Shown: positions 1 through 8,780, counted from the first letter of the stretch. The stretch: 12,549 nucleotides of DNA from Synura sp. LO234KE (GCA_015143735.1 VKHC01000396.1:1-12549), one strand, 5' to 3'. Notes: generated from the sequence alone by a model not told the origin. Numbers and translations are program-made.

Positions 1-5
1 TAACG

Positions 6-24
6 ACTAATTGCTGCAATTAGT
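6..24. repeat. Short near-perfect palindrome
   Basis: Positions 6-14 and 16-24 are reverse complements (nine bases each, arms actaattgc and gcaattagt) around one central base. It lies in the flank upstream of all coding traces. It is too short to assign a role and may be chance. Confidence 0.5.
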
Positions 25-210
25 TATCTTGTACCTGTACCAAGTGGTCTGCACTTCGTTATAGCTACAAAACTCAGGAGTTGTTTCTGAGGGAAGTTAG
101 GGATCGGTGAGCGAAGAGTTTAGATCGAGGCCGAACTCAACTAGTTAAGAGTTAAAAGCCCTACGCCGAGCATATTCCATATCAAGAACGTCTCAGACCA
201 GTGGGAGAAA

Positions 211-402
211 ATGAAGCGAGACCGCAATGCGACACTCGAGTATCTGTTCTTTTCTGCTCTAAAAGAGGCCAATGTGGACGAACCAGAGCACTTCGTCGGT
301 AATATTCATGCTCTGCTTCATTATCGTCAGCGTCCGACGCTGAGGAGAATTGAAAGACTGAGTGGTCTGTTGCGAATGTCCAATGACGACTTAAACTCAT
401 AA
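211..402 (+). CDS. Short hypothetical ORF, 63 residues
   Basis: An ATG at 211 (context gaaaatga) opens a 63-residue frame ending in TAA. The product is charged and mixed in composition (starts MKRDRNATLEYLFF, ends RMSNDDLNS), with no signal peptide, membrane segment or motif that I recognise. It looks more protein-like than the overlapping reverse-strand frames. It has no coding neighbour: downstream the same frame meets repeated stops. It could be an exon or a fragment of a host gene, or a chance frame in non-coding DNA. No function is proposed. Confidence 0.25.
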   Translation: MKRDRNATLEYLFFSALKEANVDEPEHFVGNIHALLHYRQRPTLRRIERLSGLLRMSNDDLNS

Positions 403-1163
403 TCAGGCGCAGCATTTGTAGACACTTTCTTCTGATTAGAATTAGGGTTGGCATCTGAACAGCGTTGCAGATAACTCTTATATGGACCTTTATTCCGTTG
501 CCTCCAGGATTCGTTTACAAGGGTTCTACTACTGGAGCGATGCATCTTCCGAGCAACGGCAACTGAAGATTCTGCAATGACCCTTTGAAGGTATTGCTGA
601 TGCAAGTCACGACCCTCAATATTGCTACGAATAATCTAATGAGTTGGATCAGGGTCCCAAAACTTACAAACTTGCGCATATTGCTTTTGATAAAAATTGA
701 GGTTCTGGGTGATAAATGCGTTTTCACCGAAATTTGAAATTTTATCCCTTTCACATCAAATTTTAACCTGGCTCACATCAGTAAACCAAGCACTAATAGA
801 GACTGAATCTTCATCTGGAAGGGACATGTTGTAACGCCAGGTTTTCTAGTTGGTTTCTACTAGCACTATCCAAAAATTTTGGAAGTGACGATTTCCGCAT
901 CCTTGGTGACCGGAATTTTAGGACTGAAATACAATAAAAATAGTTCCTTATTCGCAAATTGAAGTCCAGATTCAACTTGCTGTTCAACTTCATCTTCAAC
1001 TTCATTTTAGTGTAGCCAAATCCTACCGTAATATGCGTAGATAATCTAAAGAATGCTGAGAGAAAGGTATAGGGTCAACTTAACAGAGAAATGGTTGGCA
1101 ATAGTAACACATGTGCGTTTTTATAGGCAGTGCCAATTCCTCATTTTCATAAGGTGCATGTAA
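403..1163. other. AT-richer stretch without a supportable gene
   Basis: All six frames are interrupted often, and the longest open stretches (on the reverse strand) show no recognisable motif. Apart from the 12-bp tandem repeat at 971-1006 I see nothing here. It may be host intergenic DNA or an untranslated leader of the element. Confidence 0.5.
971..1006. repeat. Three-copy 12-bp tandem repeat
   Basis: Three consecutive 12-base units at 971-982, 983-994 and 995-1006, each starting ttcaactt. The first unit differs from the other two at a few positions. It is a small minisatellite in the AT-rich flank, with no function implied. Confidence 0.85.
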
Positions 1164-1805
1164 TCGCACCATTCAAAATGTTGTTCAATACTATCTCCAC
1201 GTAAACTAACTCTACTACTTCTCCCTCTACATTCCGCTGACGGGCTTCTCAATCGCCTGGTACACTCTCTAGAGTCCCTCAAGTTCTCCCTGGAAGAGCT
1301 CTTTAAGCGTCTGCGGTGGTTGCTCAAATGGGAGATTGTGAAAGACAAGAGGGCTTCTGTGAGATGATCTAATTTCCGATGCCACGGTAGGGATTTAACA
1401 AATAACGAAATGCCCGCATCTGCGGCCCTGCTCGAGGATAGACTGGAAATCTTAATGCTATCGGATCCCTGGCAAACTCACATCAGAGTGAGATTGATGA
1501 AAATCATTAATGCTATCTCCGTTTGAGGCCGCAATAACTTCCTCGCGAAGCAGTATAAAGAGGCTGACATGTTTATCCGTTGCAAAAAGTGCTTTTTCAG
1601 AGGTTAGCCATTCTCTGGGGAGATTGCGCCGGGTGATTCGAAGTTGAATAACCAGTTTTACTCTTGGCGAATAATATCGATGATTTGGGCTGTGGTATTC
1701 TGAGTTGAGATAGGGCTAATTAAAATAGCAAGAGATCGGAAGGTCTTGATCTCGGAGGAAATGTCTCTAAGAAGAGTTGAACGAATAATCCAGTTTCGGT
1801 TCTAA
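1164..1805 (+). pseudogene. Degraded coding frame of unknown family in the 5' flank
   Basis: One + frame (frame 3) reads from 1164 to a TAA at 1803 with only four internal stops (TGA 1365, TGA 1524, TAG 1605, TGA 1701). Between the stops the translation looks protein-like: a helix-like stretch near 1284-1350 (LEELFKRLRWLLKW), a segment from the ATG at 1410 (LLEDRLEILMLSDPW), then a Cys-x-x-Cys pair with basic neighbours near 1581-1592 (IRCKKCFF) and an Ile/Trp-rich stretch near 1660-1700. The CxxC followed by a hydrophobic W-rich helix faintly recalls the N-terminal part of ISXO2/MULE-type transposases, but that is a weak impression. Base composition is closer to the flank than to the retroelement. 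Chance openness cannot be excluded. Confidence 0.3.
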
Positions 1806-1836
1806 TCCAACAAACGCGCCTAGAGGGGCTGTTGGG

Positions 1837-2559
1837 GTGGTTCTGTTGCCGTCGTTGCGTCCCGGTGTCAACCGAACACACCTTCAATGTCTTCATTCCC
1901 TCATTGGGATAAAGGATGCCATTCCGATCTTACTGTCCTTTGGCTGGACTTCCTTGTTGCTGAGGACTTCCCGCTCGGAAGTCCTCAATCCTATTCACAC
2001 TCTTCAACTTCCTTCGACGCCGTCAATGGTGATATCAGTAACTGGGCTGTCCTTGTGTGACCTCTTAACTGCGGTGTGGGAAGATTCCAACTTTCCTCCA
2101 CAACTTTTCGAGCATCTCTCGGCAGCTTTCGTTCAACGCTCAGCCATTTACTTTGCCAAACCGTCCTTTTTTGTTGACAGTGCTCTGCGCTCCCATGGGA
2201 ACGCCGACTCCTCGTTACATTTACTGCTTGACTCCCCAGCCTCTGAACTCCTTGCTGTCCTTCCTACGGTTGGCAGGGAGCTTTGCACGCTACTGGGGAA
2301 CACCTTGGAGGGGCTCTACAACATACGGGACATAGTTCAACTGTCTCCGCATGCGCTTAACCCATACGTAAAATTACTATCAGCATATCGAGCGGTCCAG
2401 AGGAAGTCGCTTGACCGCCCCGCCCGTGGGAGCAGAGGCCGGACTGTTTCGTTGACCGCCCCGCCCGTGGGAGCAGAGGCCGGACCGGTCGTTCCAGCGG
2501 ATCCTCATGCTCTGTGGCAGGATCGCCCTCTGCAAACAAATCGAAATTCCTTCTCATGA
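1837..2559 (+). pseudogene. N-terminal ORF1-like segment, leucine-rich, unknown family
   Basis: A 240-codon open frame, the first of the GC-richer block. It is open from GTG at 1837, and no ATG gives a comparably long product, so the true start is unknown. The translation is rich in Leu, Ser and Pro with predicted-looking helical stretches (for example ELLAVLPTVGRELCTLLG near 2245-2300) and no Cys-His zinc knuckle. It ends at TGA 2557 just after a 41-bp tandem duplication that inserts Arg/Gly/Pro-rich residues, so the last 50 residues are probably not original. Position at the 5' end of the element suggests the N-terminus of an ORF1 or Gag-like protein, but no family is recognised. The start of the element is near here. 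Confidence 0.4.
2411..2485. repeat. 41-bp tandem duplication
   Basis: A 34-base block at 2411-2444 recurs identically at 2452-2485, starting ttgaccgccccgcccgtggg in both. The offset is 41 bases. The identity of the copies contrasts with the diverged coding remnants around them, so the duplication appears young. A 41-base insertion also shifts the reading frame by two bases. Confidence 0.95.
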
Positions 2560-2951
2560 AAGATGCAGAGGTTTTGCAACGGTACAAAGACGTGGTACTC
2601 TTGGCGCGACTAATGAACGCGGCCAGTCTAACAGGTCAGCTCAACAGTACGGTTCTCCATCGCTCGGTACCCTCATGGTCATCCTTTCCGCAAAACTTTC
2701 GGATGTATCAGAGGCTGCGACTGAGGCCGGCCTCGGAGTGGACGAACGCAAGGATGATTCCCCCGACGACCTTAAGCTCTGGACATATGCCTTGCGTTTT
2801 TCTGTTGTTCACACGTGTTCAGAATGGTTTTTCGCCGCTAGTAAAACGTCAAGTCTCCATTGCTCTCAGCAATTCCTTGCATCAGCCCACCTCAGCAGAA
2901 GCTTCTCGCATTGGACACTTCCGATGCAGCCGAATAGTACGACAACTCTGA
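2514..2951 (+). pseudogene. ORF1-like continuation in a shifted frame
   Basis: After the tandem duplication the best protein-like reading moves to frame 3 (2514-2951, 145 codons), starting with a charged, helix-like stretch (KDAEVLQRYKDVVLLARLM near 2559-2615). The shift relative to the upstream frame is what the 41-bp duplication could produce. Other frames are also open over part of this interval (a 179-codon frame 1 from 2507), so the choice rests on composition only. No domain recognised. Confidence 0.3.
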
Positions 2952-3021
2952 GTTTGAGCGCTACCGATGTCGAGCGCTCTGCCATTCCTCCACCTGCCGC
3001 CACTCTCGGGTCTCCCCTCCA
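2920..3021 (+). repeat. Diverged protein repeat, copy 1
   Basis: Frame 1 translation starts SDAAE, then an in-frame TAG at 2935, then YDNSEFERYRCRALCHSST. It shares the pattern Ser-Asp/acidic, then Tyr and an aromatic-charged YR-x-RAL block, with copies at 3070 and 3479. This one is the most eroded in the part after RAL. Confidence 0.45.
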
Positions 3022-3069
3022 CCAGATATGTCCCGCACCGCATTAGGACACTCCTCAGCCTTTCTCGAT

Positions 3070-3168
3070 TCAGCAGAGAACCCTGACTATGATGAGTACC
3101 GTGCCCGTGTCATATCCCGTCCACATGCACCACTCCCACTAGTCAGTCCATCACCAAGTAGTGCATAC
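3070..3168 (+). repeat. Diverged protein repeat, copy 2
   Basis: Frame 1, same frame as copy 1 and 150 bases downstream. Translation starts SAENPDYDEYRARVISRPH, followed by a proline/serine stretch ending SSAYL. It keeps the acidic start, the DY-x-x-YRAR core and a terminal Tyr. Together with copies 1 and 3 it suggests a Ser/Asp-led, Tyr-Arg-containing unit of about 30-34 residues. Confidence 0.5.
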
Positions 3169-3478
3169 TTAATCTCGCGAGCGCATCAGAGTCCCTCTGC
3201 CCTCCCACGGCTTGGGGGGCAGGCGCGCCGCCTCGATTTTTACAGGGGTCTATCTCACACGAATCTATCCACAGCCCCTCGCACAAACGCTTCCCTTCGC
3301 CAAGGTTATTCACGTCACCGATTCAATTCATACGGTAGGCAATCAGTTACAAGTACAGCCAACCGACCTCCTGCAGATTCCCCCGTCTGCATCTCTTAAT
3401 AGTGCTGCCTCCACGATTGATCGTACTTCGTGTTGACATTTTTGAGGTAGGGTTGTCTTAGTATCGACACCACTGACT

Positions 3479-3583
3479 TCAGACACGGACCAGCAAGATT
3501 ATATTGCCTACCGAGCCCACGCTCTCGGTATTCCCCTTTCCTCGCCTTGTCTTAGCAAAGAGGAATATGCTGCGACCCTATAG
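3479..3583 (+). repeat. Diverged protein repeat, copy 3
   Basis: Frame 2. Translation starts SDTDQQDYIAYRAHALGIPL and continues SSPCLSKEEYAATL to a TAG at 3581. This is the best preserved copy: acidic lead, DY-x-x-YRA-x-AL, IPL, then LS-x-x-EY. It lies 409 bases after copy 2, so the array is either interrupted or the spacers were not tandem. Confidence 0.55.
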
Positions 3584-4501
3584 TTTACCAGCGCTCACTG
3601 TTCCAGTTGCAGGTTCCTCACATTAGACTCCTTACTTGCGCTCACAGCAGCGACAGTTGAACAGCAACGAGCGGACAGACTCCGAGCTTGTGGAAATCTC
3701 AGGAGTCCACAGGAACTGCATCCTTTATTTTGTCCCCTGTTGGAGGCCCAATTAGCTTCCAAGCTCCGACACCCGTCTTCCTACAGTATGAAAAGGCGCA
3801 TTGCCTCCAAGCGCTCAGCACAGAGTACTTGCGCTGACGTGTCTCAGTTCCACCCGATCGACATCCTCCTTCCGTTTGTACTCAGCTACCAGCGGTACTG
3901 CCTCCCCGCTCACCGTCGTAACATTTCGGGCTTTCTTAGAAACCGTGAGTTCTCTAGTCTCCACTACAACTCTTGGGACCTTCGACCTTATGTCACCTCA
4001 CTACAACGGGGACACATGAGGTTTCGGCTTTTTTGCCCCCAGAGTTGTCGTTGTCTCCGGACGTTTAGTCTTGGGACCTTGCATGACCGCATCAATTCTG
4101 TCCCGTGGCGCAACCCTGAGAACCTTGGTTACTGCGTCGGATGGGGACCAGGTCTACCCGTTAAGCGCAGCAGAGCCACGTACTCGGACCCGTCGTTTCC
4201 GTCACCGTCCCCGGTGAAGATACGGAAAAAGAAACCACCGCGGCCTCGTCCAACGTCCTCTCGGACCCATCCCTTCAAAACTGACCGATCGCCTCAACCT
4301 GGTCCCCCAGAAGACGATGCTGGTAAACGGTCGCGCATCTCCCCTTCGAGTGATACCTGTTCTCCTTTTACACTCACTCCTTCCCAGAGTCCAGGTTTCA
4401 CCCGGGTTCTTCCGGAGATTCGAATCGATCCTTGCATCCCACATCAAGGTCTCCTTGTAGGAAACTCTCCTCTCATTCGAAGGAGAAGGTCTCTTCACTA
4501 A
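3584..4501 (+). pseudogene. ORF1-like basic, proline-rich region before the SET domain
   Basis: Frame 2 stays open from just after the TAG at 3581 to a TAA at 4499 (about 305 codons, first ATG at 3740 taken as ATG-less start GTTGGAG region, so the start is uncertain). The first part reads like helix (LLALTAATVEQQRADRLRA near 3617-3673). The last third is strongly basic and proline-rich, with clusters such as KIRKKKPPRPRP (4217-4252) and KRSR (4325-4336), which resemble nuclear-localisation or nucleic-acid-binding tracts. In the last 200 bases frames 1 and 3 are also open, and the SET-domain reading takes over in frame 3 near 4280-4460, so the 3' part of this frame may be a shadow. No zinc knuckle is visible. 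Confidence 0.4.
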
Positions 4502-4854
4502 GCAGGATCTCTTTTTCCCGCGTTATGATGCTCAGGGACGGATAGAAAAGAGGCCTATTCCCGAATTAGTCATATGTGAATACTTGGGCCCTATTGTCCG
4601 CCACTCCCAAGGCATCTCGTCCACCTACAAATCGGCGTACGTCTGCACCTTAAATAAAGGATGGACAGCTGAGTACACCTCAAAGCTATGGTCGATTTGT
4701 CAATGATAACTTCGCCGAAAACACAATCAACTGTCGCCTACGCACGTCTACCATCCCTGGCACCGACGATACAAGACTCTTTGTTGTAGCCCTTCCTGGT
4801 GTGCGCATTGTTGCCGGTGAAGAGCTTTATGCCAGTTATGGGGGCGACTACTGA
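4281..4854 (+). pseudogene. Broken SET-domain protein (lysine methyltransferase type)
   Basis: Frame 3 carries a possible pre-SET extension (LTDRLNLVPQK at 4281), a TAG at 4458, then the SET start ETLLSFEGEGLF (4461-4496; G-x-G motif that binds S-adenosylmethionine) and VICEYLGPIV (4569-4598, the I-x-EY-x-G strand). A one-base frame change between about 4671 and 4684 moves to frame 1, which gives SYGRFVNDNF (4684-4713, the N-H/pseudoknot region) and RIVAGEELYASYGGDY (4804-4851, the AGEE-x-x-x-x-YG catalytic Tyr motif). A TGA at 4852 sits where the family usually has Trp. SET enzymes methylate Lys using S-adenosylmethionine. Asp replaces the usual His after Asn 4702. Not functional as it stands. 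Shared strand and the surrounding element suggest it is element-encoded; a neighbouring host gene remnant is the alternative. Confidence 0.8.
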
Positions 4855-5006
4855 TTGGACCACCTGCCGAACTTACCGCCAATCTTTCGACAGGCTTGCA
4901 TCTGTAGGAACAAGCATTGCGTTACCAAACTCCGCAACGCTGGTCTTTAACGAGATGGCTCGAGGGAGGCCGACTCCACGCAGAACATTAGAGCTTTTCT
5001 GTCCCC
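4855..5006 (+). other. Inter-domain sequence after the SET region
   Basis: Frame 1 continues for about 33 codons after the TGA at 4852 to a TAA at 4951 and contains a short Cys-rich run (ACICRNKHC near 4894-4920), which in some SET proteins would be a post-SET zinc site, but the spacing does not match the classical CxCx4C pattern. Frame 2 is also open here. No confident assignment. Confidence 0.3.
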
Positions 5007-5800
5007 TTGTCTCCCAGCGCCGGTTCCACGGCCTCCACCACCTACCGCATACACCACGAAGCAATGCCCCGATTTTCGTCTGTGTTACTCCGTGGGAGCG
5101 GCGGGATTCCCATTCCAACCTTCGGACCCCTATCACATGCAAAAGCCCTTGTTCTACACTTGCAATTTAAAGCGGTTTTACAGGTTCACCTTCAAGAGCC
5201 CTCTGACATGTACAACGTTTGTGCACCTAAGGGCTCGTGTGGGATTAAACTAGCCTTACTGTATTGGCGGCTCCCAGACCATTCCTGGGGTCCCACTTTT
5301 TGCTCTGCTGGCACTGCCACCCCATACCTTCAATTTCAACTCGCAGGCTCCTCCATCCATAAGCAGGAGATCCTCTGCTCGGTGCAAGAAATGGTCTCAG
5401 CACGCACCCTACCTGGGTCGCACACTCGACGCTCTCAACGACTCTGGCGTGACGATCTGTCCTTGAACATCCTCACCCCTTCACACCAGCTGGAGGATCG
5501 TTTGGAGCTCCTTGACTTGTTTTCCCTTGTCCTGGAGGGGACCAACTCGTCCATTTTTGTTGAGCTCGCCGGCACTGCGGTCTATGCACAATATCGACGG
5601 ATATGGTCTGCTGATATGCTGATCGCCGCTGTCCTGACCGCCTTCTGTACTTTTCGGGTACAGAACTTCACATGATTTTGCGTAAAATGCACAGTCCCTC
5701 CGTTCTTCGTGCAGGGCATTTCTACCAATTTGGCGGCTCTTCATTGTACTACCAGAAATTTGCAGACTCGTTTCAGCATCTTCTCAACATTATTCTCCCC
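5007..5800 (+). pseudogene. OTU-like cysteine protease candidate, segment A
   Basis: Frame 3 is open 5007-5675 and then frame 2 takes over at 5672. The active-site-like motif is PKGSCGIKLALLYW (5226-5267), with the candidate nucleophile Cys at 5238. It is similar to the D-G-x-C motif of OTU (ovarian tumour) cysteine proteases. A Trp-led helix (RRIWSADMLIAAVLTAF, 5595-5645) and a later RAGHFYQF (5711-5734; candidate catalytic His at 5717) lie in the expected order, about 160 residues after the Cys. OTU enzymes cleave ubiquitin linkages, and OTU-like domains occur in some non-LTR elements, where polyprotein processing is one suggestion. Asp of the usual motif is Lys here. The reading crosses a frame change near 5672. 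Another papain-like fold is possible. Confidence 0.4.
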
Positions 5801-6440
5801 CCTCCGCCTACGGACGCCACCGCGTCCCCTCCGGGCTCGCAGACCTCCGAACATCTCAGCCCGATTGACTATAGCCCAGTAACCACTGAGCAGTGTCTGT
5901 CCGTCCCGGCAGCTACATCTCCGTACTGCAGCTCGGACCCCTGGCCACTCGCCCAGGACGCTCTCTCACGAGATACTTCTATAGTCCTTTCGACACAAGC
6001 GACGCTCGGCTTGCGAGGGGATACAGCCTTATTCGCCCATACTTTCCCAATCCATTCTCCAGAGTCCACCCAACCCGCCCTCGAGCAGCCGGCTTTGACC
6101 GTTCTCTCTTGCTCCAGGTTACGGCAGCCCTTGGTCTTTGAAGGAGAAAATCTTCGTATTTGGCTATTTCCCGCCGACGCTATATGGCGACTAGTACAAG
6201 ATGGCACCATAGGCGTAGGCTGCGCAGTTCATGTCCCTCCGTCCTCCATCCCCACTCAGATTTGTAGACCCGACGGTTCCTGCGGGCTCCGCTTTGCCGC
6301 CCTTGCGCTGCGGGCCGTCCCCGTTGGCGTCAGAATACTTTAATTCTGAGAAGTTCTTACTTCGTTTCCAGTCCCACCTCGCGGGCTGGCTCCGCGGTCC
6401 TCTTGATCTGTGGTATTTTCTCCTGGCTACCGCGTCGTGA
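5801..6440 (+). pseudogene. OTU-like cysteine protease candidate, segment B
   Basis: Frame 2 (5672-6343) first crosses a Pro/Ser/Thr-rich linker, then gives NLRIWLFPADAIWRLVQDG (6154-6210) and CRPDGSCGLRFAALALRAVP (6263-6322), with a candidate catalytic Cys at 6281. The motif D-G-S-C-G matches OTU proteases better than segment A does. The reading is then best followed in frame 3 (to TGA 6438), containing LRGPLDLWYFLLATAS near 6390-6437. The two GSCG motifs lie 1043 bases apart with similar residues after the Cys (G, aliphatic or Leu, basic, then A/L-rich), which suggests a tandem domain duplication. A later LAHQDYSPW (6662-6688) might supply His. Not assigned beyond OTU-like. Confidence 0.4.
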
Positions 6441-7921
6441 TAGAACGACCCTACCCCTGTCCCACTGGTTCAGCCACGTGGACGTTCACCGCGTCCTTCG
6501 CGGGTGCCCACACGTCGCTCTCTGGGAGCCGGTCATAGGACTACCCGCCTGGTCAGACTAGTTCCTGCTCCAAGAGGTCTTTCTGCCACGGCCTGCTCTC
6601 GGGACGTCTTCCCCTTTTGAAATTGCACCGATAACTTGCACAGTTGTCCCTTCAAGGGTTGCTAGCGCACCAAGATTACTCTCCGTGGAACACTCCTTCA
6701 GGCACGGCGGACCGACTACTCCCCCTGCTCCGGAAGCTTTTGCACTCGGTTTTGTGTGACCCGTGCATCCCGGAGTTGCCGGCTATCACTTTCACCACCC
6801 TGGCTCATGGCTTAGCTGGTGTAGTCATACGTTCCTACTCACCTCAACCTGTTTTGTCAGCGCCCCCTCCGACCCCTCTGCTGTCTGAACCACGGCCAAC
6901 TGCTCTGCCTTCTGACCTCGCGGTCTCGAGTACCAAGTCCGCCGATCAAGGTTCTGCCCCCGCACAGATACTTCCTTCGACGAGCTTATTGTGTCGTCCA
7001 TGCCGCGCCCTGATGCTTGAAGACTTTCCTGAGTCGACTCCAGCTTCGGCGAGTTCTGACGATTCGTCGGCCACGCCCTATCAACCTCGATTTGTCCCCG
7101 CCGTCTGCTGCCCCCAGCTCCTCGGCGAACTTCTGTTCTCCGCTGGGAATCTGGCCCTCGGGGCTGTCCGTAGGCGCACCAGTCCCGCGTGGTACACCGC
7201 CTTACTCGGTCCCCAGCCCGTCCCGGTCCCGGTGCATGGCTATCAGGCCCTGCGCTCCACCGGCGGTTCCTTTTCTGTTCTCCCCGCCTTCTTGGCCACG
7301 TACAATCTCGACCCCGACACCGTTCTTACGTTCTAGAAATGCGCCGAAGGTTATATCCAGTTTGCCCGGCAGCTGAATGATTGTTATCCCACCGACATGG
7401 TGAACATTCACAACTCCCACTCCCTTGGAGGGGCCAGTCGCCGATTGTCCCTCGCCCGCCTTTCGGGCCTCGACCTCCCGTATGTACCCAGCCTCCTCGA
7501 GCTGTTTCAACGCTTGGGGACGCCCGCCATCCATCTGGTCCTGTATTATGTCCTGGCGGGCGCGCACTCTGGCCCGCTGCAGGTCATTGACGAGGTATCT
7601 TCCTCAGTCACTTGGTATCAGGTAGCCAATTATAGCTCTTTACTGCACAGAACCCCCAAGCTTTCTTACCTGCCGCTATTAGACAGCAGGGGCGATATTC
7701 GAGGCACTGCTGCTCCTCTCTTCGGGCCGCTACCATCTGGGCCGACTGTTTCGTCCAGCCTAGTCCCGTTTCATCCCCCGCTTCCCAACATGATCAGACC
7801 GCCCGCAGATTGCACAGCGTTTGGTTCGAAGGCCCTTAAGGACTATCTTTCCCTTCAGCCCGATGCGTTTGAACTCACCTACAACTGGCAGCCTGGCGTG
7901 GCGGATGATTTGCAGGTCACC
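6441..7921 (+). pseudogene. Linker between the protease-like segments and the endonuclease, unknown
   Basis: 6441-6640 is short Pro/Arg-rich reading in several frames, with no domain. Frame 2 is open 6644-7336, with a helix-like start (TADRLLPLLRKLLHSVL, 6704-6754), a Pro/Ser/Thr-rich middle, and a second globular-looking part (PQLLGELLFSAGNLALG, 7112-7162). A TAG at 7334 interrupts it; the same frame then continues, with a further stop at 7376, into 7397-8161, where the segment near 7397-7740 has no motif I can name (for example LPYVPSLLELFQRLGTPA). From 7922 the same frame becomes the endonuclease. So this stretch is probably the N-terminal part of the ORF2-type polyprotein upstream of the endonuclease. 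Confidence 0.45.
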
Positions 7922-8780
7922 TTTCCGAATATCAATGGAATTGACGGTTTCAAGCTGGCAGAACTCTTTGCTTTCATGTCCTCCTCCTGCGTTTACTGTC
8001 GTGTCCTTATTTACACCCGGGTGTCCCAGACTCAATCTAGACACTACCTCCGGGAAACGAGAGCGGAACTGGGCCCAGGGGCGGTGTGTCTTGTCTCCTC
8101 GCCGGCCGACCCGCCACTCTCCACCCTGGGCGAAGCCATCAAAGTGGGGGGGGGAACATGATCATTCTCAACGACCGGTGGGGCCCGTCCCTCATCCACT
8201 TTAAATCAGATCCTTCGCGACTATGCCTAGTGGACGAAATTACGCTCGAGGTGCCCTGCTCTGGCCGACTTTAAATTCTTGCCACCTATTGGCCCTTCCC
8301 CCCCCGGGGGACTGATACAGATTGCCCTTGCGAGGATCCATCAGAACTACGTGCCGAACGGGGCCTATATCATCGACTGTCCACCCATCTTCGGACCACG
8401 CACTCCCAGGGGAGTCCACTCCAATATGTTCAGCAAACCGTACAGCACTGGGCTCAGCGTCACCTCTCGGTCCCCGGCAACCACTCCATCTGTGGAGGCG
8501 AATTTAATGCCTGCTCGCAAGAGCGGCTGGACGGGGTTAGCTACACGGAACCACTTCAACAGTGGGCAGAGTCGATCGGATGAAAATCCAGACACACTGA
8601 ATTGCCGGGGGACTTGCATTATATCATACGACCGTCCACCAACCTGCTCGGAGGCACTGAAATTTACTATGTCTTCTTTAACAGCGCTTTGCTTCGCCTC
8701 TCTCAGTATGAAACGGGAGGGATGGGGTTATGGGTGAGCATGTCGGACCACCGCCCTGTGGTTGCGGCCTTCTCCGGTCT
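7922..8780 (+). pseudogene. APE-like endonuclease domain (exonuclease-endonuclease-phosphatase family)
   Basis: This domain nicks target DNA to prime reverse transcription. Frame 2 gives FPNINGID (7922-7945; N-x-N-G start), a TRVSQ strand (8015-8029), then a 9-G run at 8146-8154 after which the reading moves to frame 1: NDRWGPSLIHF near 8173-8205, a TAA at 8272 followed by ILATYWPF (8275-8298), SICGGEFNAC (8488-8514; usually GDFN), a TGA at 8581, TEIYYVFF (8656-8679; usually I-D-Y) and SDHRPV (8743-8760), an intact SDH-x-P. The residue before TRVS is Tyr (8012) where an acidic residue is expected, and Tyr at 8665 replaces the Asp of IDY. Both look like G-to-T changes. Order and spacing leave little doubt of the family. 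Confidence 0.85.

Noticed and set aside
2507-3046. The 179-codon frame 2507-3046 as the real ORF1 continuation
   Set aside because: It carries repeat copy 1 only in part and overlaps a frame that is equally open. Composition does not favour it before 2900, so it is not listed as a separate gene.
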